Below, piece by piece: positions 1 to 7,347 of a stretch of 64,000 nt of DNA. The notes under the pieces are model-generated. The model was not told the DNA's origin, ran no database searches, and worked only from the letters and a program-made list of their open reading frames with translations. Positions within the stretch are counted from its first letter, which is position 1. Every line of letters begins with the position of its first letter. The position numbers were made by a program, and so were the translations under genes. Source of the stretch: an uncultured bacterium. GTDB lineage: Bacteria; Bacillota; Clostridia; Lachnospirales; Lachnospiraceae. The stretch spans positions 57,568 through 121,567 of the forward strand of contig CANDBT010000009.1 in assembly GCA_947383005.1 (NCBI GenBank), in the 5' to 3' direction.

Positions 1-65
1 GATTGTGGTGTTAAACCCGGATGCTGTAATCCAGAGATAAAGTTTAGAATTGAAAGGAGAAAACA

Positions 66-821
66 ATGAACAAATTTCTAAGAAAGGCATCTCCCACAAT
101 CTTAACCGGTTTGGGGGTAATTGGTGTGGTTGGTACTGCCGTTTTGTCGGTACGGGCTACGCCCAAAGCACTGGCACTTATCAAAGTAAAGAAAGACGAG
201 CTGAAAACAGACAAGCTCACGCCTCAGGAACTTGTGGAGGCGACTTGGAAATGTTATATTCCATCGGCTTTGGTTGGAGTATCCACGATTGCCTGCATTA
301 TTGGCATTGGTGTTTTGGATAGGCGCAATCAGGCAGCATTAACCAGTGCTTACGCCATGCTTAATGAATCCTACAAACAGTACCGACAGGCGGCGAAGAA
401 AGTTTACGGTGAAGATGCCGATAATAAGATTCACGCAGAAATGGCGAAAGATGCACAAGTTGCTTCGTATGATTGGGGTTACCAGGTTTATAACATGGAC
501 ATGGACCCTGAGAGCGAGCAGGTACTTTTCTATGATCTTACATCAAAGAAGTATTTTACCACAACAATGGCGGCTGTATTAAATGCCCAATATCATGTAA
601 ACCGAAATCTCGCAATAAGAGGGGATTGTTCTTTGAATGAATATTTATCATTTCTTGGGGTTGAAGGGATAGATAAGGGCGATGAGATGGGTTGGGAAAT
701 AAGCTATATGGTCGAAGAGATGGACTGCTACTGGTTAGACTTTGATAATCAGAAAACAACCTTAGAAGACGGTCTCGAATGTATCGTTATAGACACCATG
801 GCACTTACGAAATTTGAATAA
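66..821 (+). CDS. DUF6353-like phage membrane protein, copy 1
   Basis: 251 aa. An N-terminal KASPTILTGLG motif runs into a first hydrophobic segment (about residues 10-33) followed by the RATPKAL signature. A second membrane segment lies at about 65-88 (CYIPSALVG..), and the rest is a soluble acidic domain ending in a hydrophobic ICIVID-like strand. Copies at 2511 and 5443 share the same order of elements, so this is a three-member family inside one phage. It is likely an inner-membrane protein with two helices and a large cytoplasmic tail. The role is unknown; the clustered early position suggests host takeover or membrane protection. The start has a clear GAAAGGAG 9 nt upstream. Confidence 0.85.
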   Translation: MNKFLRKASPTILTGLGVIGVVGTAVLSVRATPKALALIKVKKDELKTDKLTPQELVEATWKCYIPSALVGVSTIACIIGIGVLDRRNQAALTSAYAMLNESYKQYRQAAKKVYGEDADNKIHAEMAKDAQVASYDWGYQVYNMDMDPESEQVLFYDLTSKKYFTTTMAAVLNAQYHVNRNLAIRGDCSLNEYLSFLGVEGIDKGDEMGWEISYMVEEMDCYWLDFDNQKTTLEDGLECIVIDTMALTKFE

Positions 822-851
822 TTTGTAAAAATGGAAAGGAAGTAACACCTT

Positions 852-1061
852 ATGGAAGATAAAAAATTGACAAGGGAAGACATCGTGGATGTTGCGGTAG
901 GTGTTGGAATTATATTTATGACTGGGTTTGTCGCATACAAGCTTGGTGTGGACAGTGGCAAAAAGCAGTATCAGAAGACTATGATAAGGCTTGCCAGAAA
1001 GAACGGTGAGATATGGCGTATCGTCGATAGAGACCACAGACTTACGGTAACATATTTCTAA
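852..1061 (+). CDS. Small single-pass membrane protein
   Basis: 69 aa. One hydrophobic helix (about residues 14-32, VAVGVGIIFMTGFVAYKLG) follows a short acidic N-terminus, and the tail is basic. A GGAAAGGAAG ribosome binding site precedes it. No family is recognised. It sits in a run of small membrane proteins between two DUF6353-like genes. Confidence 0.7.
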   Translation: MEDKKLTREDIVDVAVGVGIIFMTGFVAYKLGVDSGKKQYQKTMIRLARKNGEIWRIVDRDHRLTVTYF

Positions 1062-1106
1062 ATCGCAAAATTTACAATCACTATTATGGAAAGGAGGTAA
1101 CGCTTT

Positions 1107-1274
1107 ATGGGAAGAAGCAGCATCATTAAAGTTCTTGGAACGGTAGTGACCGTAGTTGGATTGGCAGCAAATTTGTTATCCGACTGGGTTAAAGACCAGC
1201 AGATGAACGAAAAGATCGAGGAAAAAGTAAATGAGGCGATTGCCAAAAGAGATAATGAAAAGGAGGAGTCCTAA
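1107..1274 (+). CDS. Small membrane-anchored peptide, 55 aa
   Basis: A short open frame starts with MGRSSIIKVLGTVV and ends in an acidic/basic charged tail (..AKRDNEKEES). A perfect AAGGAGG lies 9 nt before the ATG. Residues 6-26 form one hydrophobic helix and the rest looks like a short coiled coil. The TAA stop codon sits in the loop of the following intrinsic terminator, an arrangement seen again at 17,098. Function unknown. Confidence 0.65.
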   Translation: MGRSSIIKVLGTVVTVVGLAANLLSDWVKDQQMNEKIEEKVNEAIAKRDNEKEES

Positions 1275-1290
1275 CAGGGGCTCTTCTTTT
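1266..1290 (+). terminator. Intrinsic terminator with stop codon in its loop
   Basis: GAGTCC pairs with GGGCTC (one G-U), the loop is TAACA(G), and TTCTTTT follows. The loop TAA is the stop codon of the preceding gene. The same TAACA-loop terminator family recurs at 17,093, 22,162 and 27,514. Confidence 0.7.
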
Positions 1291-1310
1291 CTGTTTCGCA
1301 GGAGGAAATT

Positions 1311-1613
1311 ATGGACAATCGTGTGGTATCGGCCATTGAGGATTATATTTTTGACCTGATAGATCCTCAAAGAAATTGGCCTACGCATTACTTTAAACAA
1401 GTAAGTTTTTCAAGATGTGCCGCAGGAGAAATACTCAAACTTGTCAAAAGGGCATCCTCTCTTCAGAAATCTATTGATGTGGTTTCTAATTTCAGCACCA
1501 AGATGAAAAATTTCGCATCGATGGATCACGATGATAAGGAGGATGCACAGATTTTCTCTGTGGCATATGAAGTAGCAACTGATATTTTAGACATTCTAAA
1601 CGCAATGAAATGA
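1311..1613 (+). CDS. Hypothetical early protein, 100 aa
   Basis: A mostly helical soluble protein beginning MDNRVVSAIEDYIFDL. AGGAGG precedes the ATG at good spacing. No signal peptide, membrane helix or recognisable motif is seen. It follows a terminator, so it may have its own promoter or depend on antitermination. Confidence 0.65.
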   Translation: MDNRVVSAIEDYIFDLIDPQRNWPTHYFKQVSFSRCAAGEILKLVKRASSLQKSIDVVSNFSTKMKNFASMDHDDKEDAQIFSVAYEVATDILDILNAMK

Positions 1614-1623
1614 AAGGAGAGAC

Positions 1624-1845
1624 GTGAAAACAATAAGAGGAGCCACGGAAATATCGATTCAGATGGTAAGCGAATTTCAGGCTGGGGATAGAATTTGTGT
1701 TGGGGACTATGTAATGACTTGTGTGGAGGTCGTTGATGGAAAAGCACAATTTCTTATGAATCAGCCCTTAGCGGAGCACCAAGTTACGGGTTTTCTCAAC
1801 GTCTTAAACTCTCTCGGGGTTCGTCCGTATTTTTCAATAGGTTAA
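1624..1845 (+). CDS. Mini DUF6273-like protein, possible deleted DGR target
   Basis: 73 aa, GTG start with AAAGGAGA just upstream. Its N-terminal part (..AGDRICVGDYV..) aligns with that of the next gene (..TNEICVGDQINV..). Its C-terminus ends GVRPYFSIG, like the GVRPEFWLVR end of the DGR target. The DNA for this end (1815-1827, CGGGGTTCGTCCG) is identical to the 3' end of the DGR template and variable regions. It looks like a DUF6273-type protein whose middle, including the variable core, has been lost. Whether it still functions is unknown. Confidence 0.6.
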   Translation: MKTIRGATEISIQMVSEFQAGDRICVGDYVMTCVEVVDGKAQFLMNQPLAEHQVTGFLNVLNSLGVRPYFSIG

Positions 1846-1910
1846 TTTGAATTTTTTAGATACTTTATATTTTTAACAGGCAAATCAAAACTGAAAAGGA
1901 GAAAACAATT

Positions 1911-2459
1911 ATGAAGGTAACAAGAAAGGTACAGTTCAAAACAAATGAAATTTGTGTAGGAGATCAGATCAACGTAAAGCTTCACGGTTTCGGCAAGTTT
2001 ACGGCAACTGCGCAGAAGGTAACTGATAAAGGGATTCTTTTCCTGTTTGATGAGGTAATCGCCCGGCATTCGATGAATGGATCTAGCACGAACGAGGGCG
2101 GATTCGACGGTTCTGATATGAAGCGGTGGTTGAATGAGGTTGTTCTTCGTGCATTTCCTGAGAAGCTGAGAAACAAGGTAACGGAGATTACGTTGCCTAC
2201 ATACGGCGAGATATTCGGTCATGATGATTTTTATGAAAACTTTGAGCCGGATAACGATGAGCAGTTTGAGACGATGAAGCGGCGCGGAAACCGTGTCTGC
2301 GACTTCGAGGATGACTGGTGCTGGTGGTGGCTCCGCAATGCTACCAAGGAGAACGTTTCTTCGGCTCGTTTCGCTTGTGTGGGCGACTATGGCACTGCGC
2401 ACTGCGGCGGCGCCTCGCACTCTGGCGGGGTTCGTCCGGAGTTCTGGCTGGTTAGATAA
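1911..2459 (+). CDS. DUF6273 (C-type-lectin-like) protein, remote DGR target
   Basis: 182 aa. The N-terminal beta-rich part is followed by a DUF6273-type C-terminus: WWLRNAT, then a cysteine/glycine-rich variable stretch, then GVRPEFWLVR. The last 86 codon-aligned bases before the final codons (2354-2439) match the DGR template at 60,438-60,523 except at template adenines, so this is a second substrate of the reverse transcriptase. No signal peptide is visible, which is odd for a displayed binding protein. The role may be intracellular or the protein may be virion-associated. A GC-rich hairpin follows the stop codon, as it does after the other variable region. Confidence 0.85.
   Translation: MKVTRKVQFKTNEICVGDQINVKLHGFGKFTATAQKVTDKGILFLFDEVIARHSMNGSSTNEGGFDGSDMKRWLNEVVLRAFPEKLRNKVTEITLPTYGEIFGHDDFYENFEPDNDEQFETMKRRGNRVCDFEDDWCWWWLRNATKENVSSARFACVGDYGTAHCGGASHSGGVRPEFWLVR
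2354..2439 (+). repeat. DGR variable region VR2 (remote)
   Basis: 86 bp aligned without gaps to the template at 60,438-60,523. I count 24 template adenines in the core; 19 are replaced here, and every C, G and T is conserved. Examples are template AAT read here as CGT or TGT and AAC read as GGC, GAC or CAC. The 3' border GGGGTTCGTCCGG is identical in VR1, VR2 and template and would act as the initiation-of-homing end. It lies about 58 kb from the reverse transcriptase in window coordinates. Confidence 0.92.
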
Positions 2460-2462
2460 TCG

Positions 2463-2490
2463 CCGCCCCCTGTGGGCGGTTTTATATTTT
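2463..2490 (+). terminator. GC-rich hairpin after VR2 / terminator
   Basis: CCGCCC pairs with GGGCGG around a CCTGT loop, followed by TTTTATATTTTT. It works as an intrinsic terminator by sequence. Its position 24 bp after the end of VR2 matches the hairpin 26 bp after VR1, so it may also be the target-side hairpin/cruciform that promotes DGR homing. The next gene's GAAAGGAG follows directly. Confidence 0.75.
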
Positions 2491-2510
2491 TGAAAGGAGA
2501 AAAGCCACTT

Positions 2511-3281
2511 ATGAACACAAAACCAATATCTAAGGCTCTTCGGAACATGGAAGATGCTCTTAGAAAACACAGTCCGGAGATACTCACCGGAATCGGTATT
2601 GCTGGAATGATTACAACAACTGTTCTGGCAGTCCGGGCAACGCCTAAAGCTCTGGTTTGCATCGATGAGAGGAAAGATGATCTTGAAGTAGAGAAATTGC
2701 CGCCGAAAGAGCTTATTCTTGCCACATGGAAATGTTATATTCCTGCAACGGCAATCGGTACGGCATCTGTACTTTGTCTCATCGGAGCAAGCTCTGTGAA
2801 TGTCCGTAGAAGAGCCGCATTGGCGACTGCATATAGCCTGTCAGAATCGGCATTCCGGGAGTATCAGGAAAAAGTCGTTGAGGCTATAGGCGAAAAGAAG
2901 GAAGAATCAATACGGAACTCAGTTGCCAAAGAAAAGATTGAGCAACATCCCGTAAGCACGCAGCAGGTCATTATCACGGAAAGAGGCAATACCCTTTGTT
3001 ACGACTCTGCATCCGGAAGATATTTCAAGTCAGACATGGAGAAGCTGAAAAAAGCTGAGAATGAGTTGAATCGGCGGATGCGGGATGAGATGTTTATATC
3101 CTGGAATGACTTTAACTACGAGGTAGGTCTGCCGCATATGAGTATGGGCGATGACCTTGGCTGGAACATCGATACTGGATATTTGGAACTGCGGTTCAGT
3201 TCACAGATTGCTGATGACGGAACGCCTTGTCTGGTGATCGACTACCATGTAGAACCCAGATACGATTTCCGTAACAGCTAA
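2511..3281 (+). CDS. DUF6353-like phage membrane protein, copy 2
   Basis: 256 aa from the ATG with GAAAGGAG upstream; a longer in-frame extension to 2472 is unlikely because it would run through the terminator and ribosome binding site. It shares KHSPEILTGIGIAG, RATPKAL and the second membrane segment CYIPATAIG with copy 1. Two membrane helices (about 20-40 and 77-97) are followed by a helical, charged cytoplasmic domain. Function unknown. Confidence 0.85.
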   Translation: MNTKPISKALRNMEDALRKHSPEILTGIGIAGMITTTVLAVRATPKALVCIDERKDDLEVEKLPPKELILATWKCYIPATAIGTASVLCLIGASSVNVRRRAALATAYSLSESAFREYQEKVVEAIGEKKEESIRNSVAKEKIEQHPVSTQQVIITERGNTLCYDSASGRYFKSDMEKLKKAENELNRRMRDEMFISWNDFNYEVGLPHMSMGDDLGWNIDTGYLELRFSSQIADDGTPCLVIDYHVEPRYDFRNS

Positions 3282-3285
3282 AAAT

Positions 3286-3315
3286 TCGCAGATTTTACAA
3301 GTACTTTAATGGAGA
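3286..3315 (+). repeat. Recurring intergenic element (CGCA..TTTACAA type)
   Basis: The spacer after the stop codon reads CGCAGATTTTACAAGTACTT followed by TAATGGAGAG. Near-matches are at about 1066-1096 and 16,845-16,875, each directly between a stop codon and a ribosome binding site. The role is unknown; no convincing -10 box is placed to make it a promoter. Confidence 0.4.
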
Positions 3316-3353
3316 GAACCACTAAATTTTCTTAACACGAAAGGAGAACAAAA

Positions 3354-3638
3354 ATGGAACCTAATGAAATGATGGTTAATGAAGAGGTAGTTGAAACAGC
3401 AACAGAAGCAACCGAGGAGATCGTGAAGAAGAGTTCTGGCAGGGGATTCGGGATCGCGGCCGGTGTTGGTCTGGCTATCGTGGTTGGCGGGTTAGCCGTT
3501 AAGTACGTTATCATTCCGACAGCGAACAAAATCAAGGCGAAGAAGCAGCAGAACTCCGCTCCGATTGACGTGGAGGCAGAGGTAGTTGACGAGGACAGCA
3601 CCGAACCGGAAACCGAAGAAGAGGATTCTGAGGAGTAA
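3354..3638 (+). CDS. Single-pass membrane protein with acidic tails
   Basis: 94 aa. An acidic N-terminus (about 1-25) and a short basic stretch are followed by a Gly/Val/Ala-rich helix (about 32-55) and a lysine patch, and the C-terminal tail is strongly acidic (..EPETEEEDSEE). AAAGGAG precedes the ATG. No family is recognised. It is another member of the early membrane cluster. Confidence 0.65.
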   Translation: MEPNEMMVNEEVVETATEATEEIVKKSSGRGFGIAAGVGLAIVVGGLAVKYVIIPTANKIKAKKQQNSAPIDVEAEVVDEDSTEPETEEEDSEE

Positions 3639-3672
3639 TTAAAAACGGAATAAGGAAATAGTCGTTCTGGCT

Positions 3673-3715
3673 AAGGGAAAGTATCTGTAACAAGGTGCTT
3701 TCCCTTTTGTTGTTT
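3673..3715 (+). terminator. Intrinsic terminator
   Basis: GGGAAAG pairs with CTTTCCC across a 16-nt loop and is followed by TTTTGTTGTTT. Confidence 0.65.
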
Positions 3716-3736
3716 GGAACGGACTGGAGGTGTTTT

Positions 3737-3925
3737 ATGAACAGATACAGTTATAAGGGTCCTGTCATGGAATTTGAACAGTGCGTTTCAAATAACTGGG
3801 AAGGAACCACTTATGCCTCGTCTGAGAAGAAAGCAAGGAGTAATCTGGCTTATCAGTATAAGAGGCAATTCAATAAAATAGCCGCAACAAGAATAACTCT
3901 TCCAGGAAAACTGGTGGAAGTATAG
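3737..3925 (+). CDS. Small conserved phage protein, 62 aa
   Basis: Starts MNRYSYKGPVMEFEQCV after GGAGG. Rich in basic and aromatic residues with no membrane segment. The conserved-looking core (NNWEGTTYASSEKKARSNL) resembles a small family common in clostridial phages, from memory only. Function unknown. An upstream in-frame extension would overlap the terminator and is rejected. Confidence 0.65.
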   Translation: MNRYSYKGPVMEFEQCVSNNWEGTTYASSEKKARSNLAYQYKRQFNKIAATRITLPGKLVEV

Positions 3926-3939
3926 AAAGGAGAAAAACC

Positions 3940-4494
3940 ATGAACAAAATTGATTGTGATTGGATATTTGGTTTTGGGATGATGGTAGTCGGTCTTGTTG
4001 GACTTGGTTACGGGATCGGCGTCCATTGTAAGATGAAAAAGCTTTGTGAGAAACTGGATACAACGATCGAGGATTTGTCAAATGACGTTCCCATTGATAT
4101 TCCGAAGGAAGTTATTGACCAGGCGGTAGAAAGAGCTGCTGAGAGGCGTGCCCGTTATGCTGTGGATAATGCAGCGGCAGATGTGATCAGCAAGATCAAG
4201 ACTGACATTCACAGCGAGGTTTCTTCTGCTGTATCGGATGAGCGAAAGAAAATTTCGGAACAGGTCACAGATAAGATTGCAGAGAAAGTGTCCAAGATTG
4301 ACGAAGACGAGTTGCGCAAGGATGTGGTCAACAAGGCAAAGGAGCAAATTGCCGCAAAATTTGACAATAAGCTCGATGATATTCTGGAGGACTTCAACTC
4401 GAACCTCAGTAATGTTTCGAGGATTTACAGATCTATTGCGCAGACTATCGCCGGAACACAGAATGCGAGAGATGTGATGTTTAAGATGGTATAG
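3940..4494 (+). CDS. Membrane-anchored coiled-coil protein
   Basis: 184 aa. An N-terminal membrane helix (about 9-28, IFGFGMMVVGLVGLGYGIG) is followed by about 150 residues of charged, heptad-like helix (repeated KIxEKV/SEVSSAVSDE patterns). It is likely a cytoplasmic rod tethered to the inner membrane. GAAAGGAG precedes the start. It may work with the neighbouring membrane proteins; no enzymatic motif is seen. Confidence 0.7.
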   Translation: MNKIDCDWIFGFGMMVVGLVGLGYGIGVHCKMKKLCEKLDTTIEDLSNDVPIDIPKEVIDQAVERAAERRARYAVDNAAADVISKIKTDIHSEVSSAVSDERKKISEQVTDKIAEKVSKIDEDELRKDVVNKAKEQIAAKFDNKLDDILEDFNSNLSNVSRIYRSIAQTIAGTQNARDVMFKMV

Positions 4495-4508
4495 GAAGGA
4501 GAATGACA

Positions 4509-5138
4509 ATGGAAGAATACGGAGGGAACTCTCACAAAATGAAGGATGAGCAGAAGGCTCTCCCTGACAAATCATCAGAAAAAAAGAAAGCTGAAAAGGT
4601 TATCAGCGGTGCCGCTAAGCCCAAGAAGAAAGGCGAGATACAGAAGTTTGCTGATGTCTTCATTTCGGAAGATGTCGGAAACGTGAAATCTTATATTTTC
4701 ATGGAGGTGCTTGTGCCGGCGGTAAAGAAAGCAATCTCGGACATCGTGACGAATGGTGTTGATATGATTCTTTACGGAGAGACCAGACAGAAGAAAAACT
4801 CTAACACAACGAAGGTTTCTTACGGGAAGTATTATGGGAACGGCGGAGATCAAGAGCGTCGGAGTAGCAGTTACAGACAGTCGGGGCGGACGGGTTTTGA
4901 TTATGATGACATTATATTTGAAACCCGTGGCGATGCAGAGTCGGTTCTGGATGCCATGAACGAGATCATCAGCCAGTACGGAGTTGTGAGCGTTGGCGAT
5001 CTGTACGATCTTGCGGCTGTATCTACCGATAACTTTGCGGTGAATAAGTACGGCTGGACGGATATTGCCGGGTGCAAGGCAGTGAGGGTACGTGACGGTT
5101 ATATTCTTAAACTGCCGAAAGCATACCCGCTGAATTAA
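4509..5138 (+). CDS. Conserved phage protein with lysine-rich N-terminus
   Basis: 209 aa from the second ATG, which sits 7 nt after GGAG; the ATG at 4503 is too close to it. Residues 1-45 are basic and disordered. Residues 50-90 (FADVFISEDVGNVKSYIFME) look helical and may be amphipathic, and a central Ser/Arg/Gly-rich linker leads to a compact C-terminal domain. It resembles a recurrent uncharacterised family of clostridial phages. Not recognised functionally. Confidence 0.65.
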   Translation: MEEYGGNSHKMKDEQKALPDKSSEKKKAEKVISGAAKPKKKGEIQKFADVFISEDVGNVKSYIFMEVLVPAVKKAISDIVTNGVDMILYGETRQKKNSNTTKVSYGKYYGNGGDQERRSSSYRQSGRTGFDYDDIIFETRGDAESVLDAMNEIISQYGVVSVGDLYDLAAVSTDNFAVNKYGWTDIAGCKAVRVRDGYILKLPKAYPLN

Positions 5139-5152
5139 GGAGGAAATGTACA

Positions 5153-5446
5153 ATGGCTGAAACAATATTAAGACGTGATCAGATTTTGGATACTGCCAAG
5201 ACCATCATCAATGGGGAGCGTGAAGGTACATACGGAAAGGCAGAGGACAGCTTTGCTTCTATCGGTGCACTGTGGAGTGCGTATCTGAAGCATGAAGTCA
5301 CTCCTACGGACGTCGCGAACATGATGGTCTTGATGAAGGTAGCTCGTAATGTATCCGGTGTCTACAAGGAAGACAACTGGATTGATATTTGTGGATACGC
5401 CGCATTAGGCGGAGAAATTCAGAAAAAGGAGAATAAGCAGAAATGA
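5153..5446 (+). CDS. DUF6378-like protein
   Basis: 97 aa. It contains the pattern AxxIINGERExTYGKAEDSF..IGALWSAYL..TPxDVANMMVLMKVARN, typical of DUF6378 proteins found in phage nucleotide-metabolism and replication regions. The family has no firmly established function. AGGAGG lies upstream; the stop overlaps the next start (ATGA), indicating translational coupling. Confidence 0.75.
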   Translation: MAETILRRDQILDTAKTIINGEREGTYGKAEDSFASIGALWSAYLKHEVTPTDVANMMVLMKVARNVSGVYKEDNWIDICGYAALGGEIQKKENKQK

Positions 5447-6408
5447 AAAAAGAAGAAATCATGAATAAAATGAGCGGAGTTTTCAGTAATGTCAGCTTCA
5501 AGATGAAGAAGCACAGCCCGGAAATTCTTATGGTGGCCGGCGTTGCCGGTGTGGTCGTGAGTGCTGTTATGGCGTGCAAGGCGACTCTTAAAGTCGATGC
5601 GATCATGGACGAGACCAAAGAGAAGATGGATAAGGTCCATGAAGCAGAAGAGACCGGAACCACAGATGCCGGAGAGGATTACTCCAAAGAAGATGCGAAG
5701 AAGGATACGGTAATTGTGTACGCACAGACAGGTCTCAAGCTGGCGAAGACTTATGCGCCTGCGATTGCGATTGGAGCTTTGTCGATCACGAGTATCCTTG
5801 CATCGAACAATATTCTTCGTAAGAGAAATGTGGCGCTGGCAGCGGCTTATGCGACAGTTGACAAGAGTTTCAAGGAATACCGCAGCCGTGTGATCGAGAA
5901 GTTTGGTCAGGAAATTGACCGGGAACTGAAGTATAACATCAAAGCCGAAAAGGTAACAGCTACCGAAGTGGACGAGGAGACCGGAAAAGAGAAAAAGGTC
6001 AAGAAAAATACTTTCGTAGTGAATCCGTCCGATGTAAGCGGCTATGCCCGGTTCTTTGAGAAGTATACGGTTGATGAGGACGGAAACTCGATCCTGAATC
6101 CCCATTGGGAGTCGAACAACGAATACAATATCATGTTCATCAAGGCACAGGAGAACTATGCGAACGATTTGCTCAGGGCAAAGAAGCGTCTGTTCCTGAA
6201 TGATGTATATGAGATGTTGGGGCTGCCTCGTACCAAAGCCGGTCAGGTTGTAGGCTGGATTTATGACAAAGACAATCCTGTTGGCGACAATTATGTTGAT
6301 TTCGGATTGTATGCGGACAACCTGAGCTATTCCGATTTCGCAAATGGTTTCGATACGGCGATTCTGTTAGATTTCAATGTTGACGGCAATATTTGGGAGA
6401 TGATGTGA
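5443..6408 (+). CDS. DUF6353-like phage membrane protein, copy 3
   Basis: 321 aa, the longest of the three paralogues. KKHSPEILMVAGVAG starts the first membrane segment (about 24-45), followed by an acidic insert. A second membrane helix (about 105-125, YAPAIAIGALSITSIL) leads into RKRNVALAAAYAT, the same element found in copies 1 and 2. The C-terminal domain is acidic and ends in a hydrophobic strand. It overlaps the upstream gene by 4 nt. Function unknown. Confidence 0.85.
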   Translation: MKKEEIMNKMSGVFSNVSFKMKKHSPEILMVAGVAGVVVSAVMACKATLKVDAIMDETKEKMDKVHEAEETGTTDAGEDYSKEDAKKDTVIVYAQTGLKLAKTYAPAIAIGALSITSILASNNILRKRNVALAAAYATVDKSFKEYRSRVIEKFGQEIDRELKYNIKAEKVTATEVDEETGKEKKVKKNTFVVNPSDVSGYARFFEKYTVDEDGNSILNPHWESNNEYNIMFIKAQENYANDLLRAKKRLFLNDVYEMLGLPRTKAGQVVGWIYDKDNPVGDNYVDFGLYADNLSYSDFANGFDTAILLDFNVDGNIWEMM

Positions 6409-6459
6409 AGGAACGGACTGGACGGTATCGGTTCGGGGGATTGGTGCCGGACGATGAGT

Positions 6460-6508
6460 GACTATCCTTGTTTCGGTCCAAAGGAGATGAGGATAGTCTA
6501 ATTATATT
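6460..6508 (+). terminator. Hairpin in 5' leader of the SleB-like gene
   Basis: GACTATCC pairs perfectly with GGATAGTC across a 23-nt loop and is followed by TAATTATATTT and then GAAGGGAG. It may be a terminator or attenuator for the gene at 6524. The 115-bp leader holds nothing else recognisable. Confidence 0.5.
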
Positions 6509-6523
6509 TGAAGGGAGTTTCAC

Positions 6524-7063
6524 ATGCGTAAAGTAACTATGGTCGCGGCTTTTCTTCTATCGGTTCTTATGTTCTTCCATACAGATGTCCCTGTGGAAGA
6601 TGAAGTTGTGTATGCAAGTGACGTTACGATAATACATAGTGTGATTCCTGAACCGATATTTATTGAAGCGTCGCCAATAATAACCGAAGAATCATTGAAA
6701 GAAGAGGAAGAGCTTTTGTCATCTGATGATATTTCGTTGATCGCGCTTGTCACAATGGCAGAAGCTGAGGGCGAATGCGAAGAGGGAAAACGTCTCGTGA
6801 TTGATACGATTCTCAATCGTGTGGATTCCGAGTATTTTCCGAATAACGTTTATGACGTTATTTATCAGAGAAGCCAATTCTCGTCAATCTGGAACGGACG
6901 TGTTGATCGGTGTGAAGTGAGAGAGGATATTTGTGAACTTGTCAGGGAAGAATTACAATCCCGTACAAACACCGATGTTATATTCTTCACAGCCGGTGAG
7001 TATAGCAAGTACGGCGTTCCAATGTTCCAAGTAGAAAACCACTATTTTTCAAGCTATGAATGA
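6524..7063 (+). CDS. Secreted SleB-like cell wall hydrolase
   Basis: 179 aa. An N-terminal signal sequence (about 1-18, MRKVTMVAAFLLSVLMFF) is followed by an acidic linker and a Hydrolase_2/SleB-type domain (about 70-179). That domain has LVTMAEAEGECEEGKRLV and ILNRV..YFPNNVYDVIYQRSQFSS, including the conserved glutamate of these lytic transglycosylase-like enzymes. It is probably exported and acts on peptidoglycan. Its early position, far from the endolysin and holins, suggests a role in infection-time wall remodelling or spore/cortex interaction, but that is inference. Confidence 0.85.
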   Translation: MRKVTMVAAFLLSVLMFFHTDVPVEDEVVYASDVTIIHSVIPEPIFIEASPIITEESLKEEEELLSSDDISLIALVTMAEAEGECEEGKRLVIDTILNRVDSEYFPNNVYDVIYQRSQFSSIWNGRVDRCEVREDICELVREELQSRTNTDVIFFTAGEYSKYGVPMFQVENHYFSSYE

Positions 7064-7076
7064 AAGGAGAAACATT

Positions 7077-7181
7077 ATGAGTAATTTTATGTCTGTGTTC
7101 GTATCTTATACCCTTGCGGCATTGGCCGGGGTCTGCTTTGTCGGGGGCGTTGCTCTCTTATCAGATGGCAGGAGGGCGTGA
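7077..7181 (+). CDS. Membrane micropeptide, 34 aa
   Basis: Reads MSNFMSVFVSYTLAALAG followed by further hydrophobic residues and a basic end (..SDGRRA). GAAAGGAG lies upstream. It overlaps no other strong frame, and the next gene starts 2 nt after its stop codon. One predicted membrane helix. Function unknown. Confidence 0.55.
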   Translation: MSNFMSVFVSYTLAALAGVCFVGGVALLSDGRRA

Positions 7182-7182
7182 G

Positions 7183-7347
7183 ATGATGGAAGGATTTGAA
7201 AGAACAATTTCGATATTGGATTACGTGCTGGATACTCCGAAGAAAAGACATATCACAGGAGGCATTCTTTTGAGTGTATCTATGCTGTTCACAGGGCTGG
7301 CACTTACGGTGATGACAATCAGAAGGGAGGATATGAATGATGAGTAA
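7183..7347 (+). CDS. Small membrane protein, 54 aa
   Basis: Starts MMEGFERTISILDY after AGGAGG at 7170. One membrane helix lies at about 26-45 (GGILLSVSMLFTGLALTV). The longer frame to 7114 is rejected because it would overlap the preceding micropeptide. It overlaps the next gene by 11 nt. Confidence 0.6.
   Translation: MMEGFERTISILDYVLDTPKKRHITGGILLSVSMLFTGLALTVMTIRREDMNDE

Noticed and set aside
1842-2570. 242-aa minus-strand open frame over the VR2 gene
   Set aside because: It is antisense to a gene with clear RBS and DUF6273 pattern; its composition mirrors the template repeats and it has no ribosome binding site of its own.
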